From Desulfoluna butyratoxydans (lineage in GTDB: Bacteria > Desulfobacterota > Desulfobacteria > Desulfobacterales > Desulfolunaceae), in assembly GCF_900699765.1 (NCBI RefSeq), contig NZ_CAADHO010000015.1:42699-106698 (forward strand): a stretch of DNA of 64,000 nt, given 5' to 3'. Shown here piece after piece: positions 63,598 to 64,000 of the stretch. Position numbers and translations under genes: made by a program. How positions within the stretch are numbered: the stretch's first letter is position 1; each line of letters opens with the position of its first letter. The notes under the pieces were generated by a model that did no database searches, was not told where the DNA came from, and worked only from the letters and a program-made list of their open reading frames with translations.

Positions 63598-63906
63598 TCC
63601 TCTCCTTTCAATCTTTTCTCCGGTCGGCTATTCGTTTTTGTCGTTTACCTCGGCCGATTCCTGGGCTGCTTACGCAGCGAGGCCCCATCCTCAAGGGGTT
63701 AACCCGCCTTTCAATTTGCCGAAGCCCATCATCATTATAGGCATGTCATTGTCACGTGCTCTGTTTTGAGCTTGCAGCCAAATCGAACTGCCACAGGTGT
63801 GTGGATGATATCTCTTTACAATGGGATATGATGACGTGTAACCATTATGGGAACGTTTTCTTCTGTTCTCATGTGGCGCATGTTATCCCAACCAAGGAGG
63901 TTTTTC

Positions 63907-64000
63907 ATGAAAGTGCTTGGCGTTTCCGGCTCTCCCATCAAAAACAGCAACACCGATCGTGCTGTCCAGGCTTTGCTGGCGGCCACCGGTCTTGATACGG
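63907..64000 (+). CDS. Flavodoxin-like / NADPH-dependent FMN reductase family protein, N-terminal fragment
   Basis: The frame starts at ATG 63907 behind AAGGAGG and runs off the window end. The 31 visible residues (MKVLGVSGSPIKNSNTDRAV...) match the FMN-phosphate-binding start of iron-sulfur flavoprotein or flavodoxin-fold reductases. The full product cannot be judged here. Confidence 0.75.
   Translation, partial: MKVLGVSGSPIKNSNTDRAVQALLAATGLDT

Noticed and set aside
63047..63740. Overlapping open frames with a repeated LFGHGEAMQGLL-type peptide
   Set aside because: They come from the hairpin repeat read in several frames; no ribosome site or steady frame.

Overview
The window reads as chromosomal DNA of a GC-rich Gram-negative bacterium, most likely a member of the Desulfobacterota (sulfate-reducer type). 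The evidence is the kdsA-kdsC-lptCAB-rpoN-hpf-ptsN-rapZ cluster, a DUF39 family 'homocysteine biosynthesis' protein, a pilR/pilA locus followed by an ABC exporter, and an LPS/O-antigen locus. The genus cannot be fixed from sequence reading alone. No phage, transposase or CRISPR array was recognised.

Layout. (1) 1-2.6 kb: four identical tRNA-Leu(GAG) genes on the minus strand. Three have their own promoter and terminator; the fourth follows secG. A metallophosphoesterase gene sits among them. (2) 2.6-13 kb, minus strand: secG, tpiA and gap, then mannose-family EIIA, rapZ, ptsN, hpf and rpoN, then lptB, lptA, lptC, kdsC and kdsA. This is central carbon, PTS and sigma-54 control joined to Kdo synthesis and LPS transport. 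(3) 13.5-20 kb, plus strand: a membrane-anchored M23 peptidase, the DUF39 protein, lepB, pyrB and pyrC. (4) 20-27 kb, plus strand: a PilR-like sigma-54 activator, a type IV pilin, a conserved-looking protein of unknown function, an ABC-2 exporter pair, a membrane-anchored GT2 and a UDP-GlcNAc 2-epimerase-like enzyme. (5) 27.2-48.7 kb, minus strand: an accessory O-polysaccharide locus. It holds a wHTH regulator, gmd-fcl (GDP-L-fucose), wzm-wzt (ABC export), a heparinase II/III-like protein, an asparagine-synthetase-like amidotransferase, glycosyltransferases and methyltransferases (one a GT2-methyltransferase fusion), and rfbF-rfbG-rfbH plus a short-chain reductase (CDP-3,6-dideoxyhexose). (6) 49.3-62.8 kb, plus strand: coaBC, a family-4 uracil-DNA glycosylase, xerC, argB-argD-argF-argG-argH, a small lipoprotein, folK, a small membrane protein, a transaldolase-family enzyme and pgsA. 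(7) 62.8-64 kb: tRNA-Gly and tRNA-Cys with a terminator, an array of nested stem-loop repeats, and the start of a flavodoxin-like gene cut by the window end.

The most unusual structure lies between genes. There are three short heptanucleotide tandem repeats, one with 13 perfect units directly in front of xerC. A GC-rich inverted-repeat family includes two 53-bp copies that face each other across argB-argD. A roughly 223-bp tandem repeat of stacked hairpins follows tRNA-Cys. In the O-antigen locus the points of interest are the dideoxyhexose genes, the apparently cytoplasmic heparinase-like protein and the GT-methyltransferase fusion. I did not find a gene set that I can defend as a wholly new biological system.
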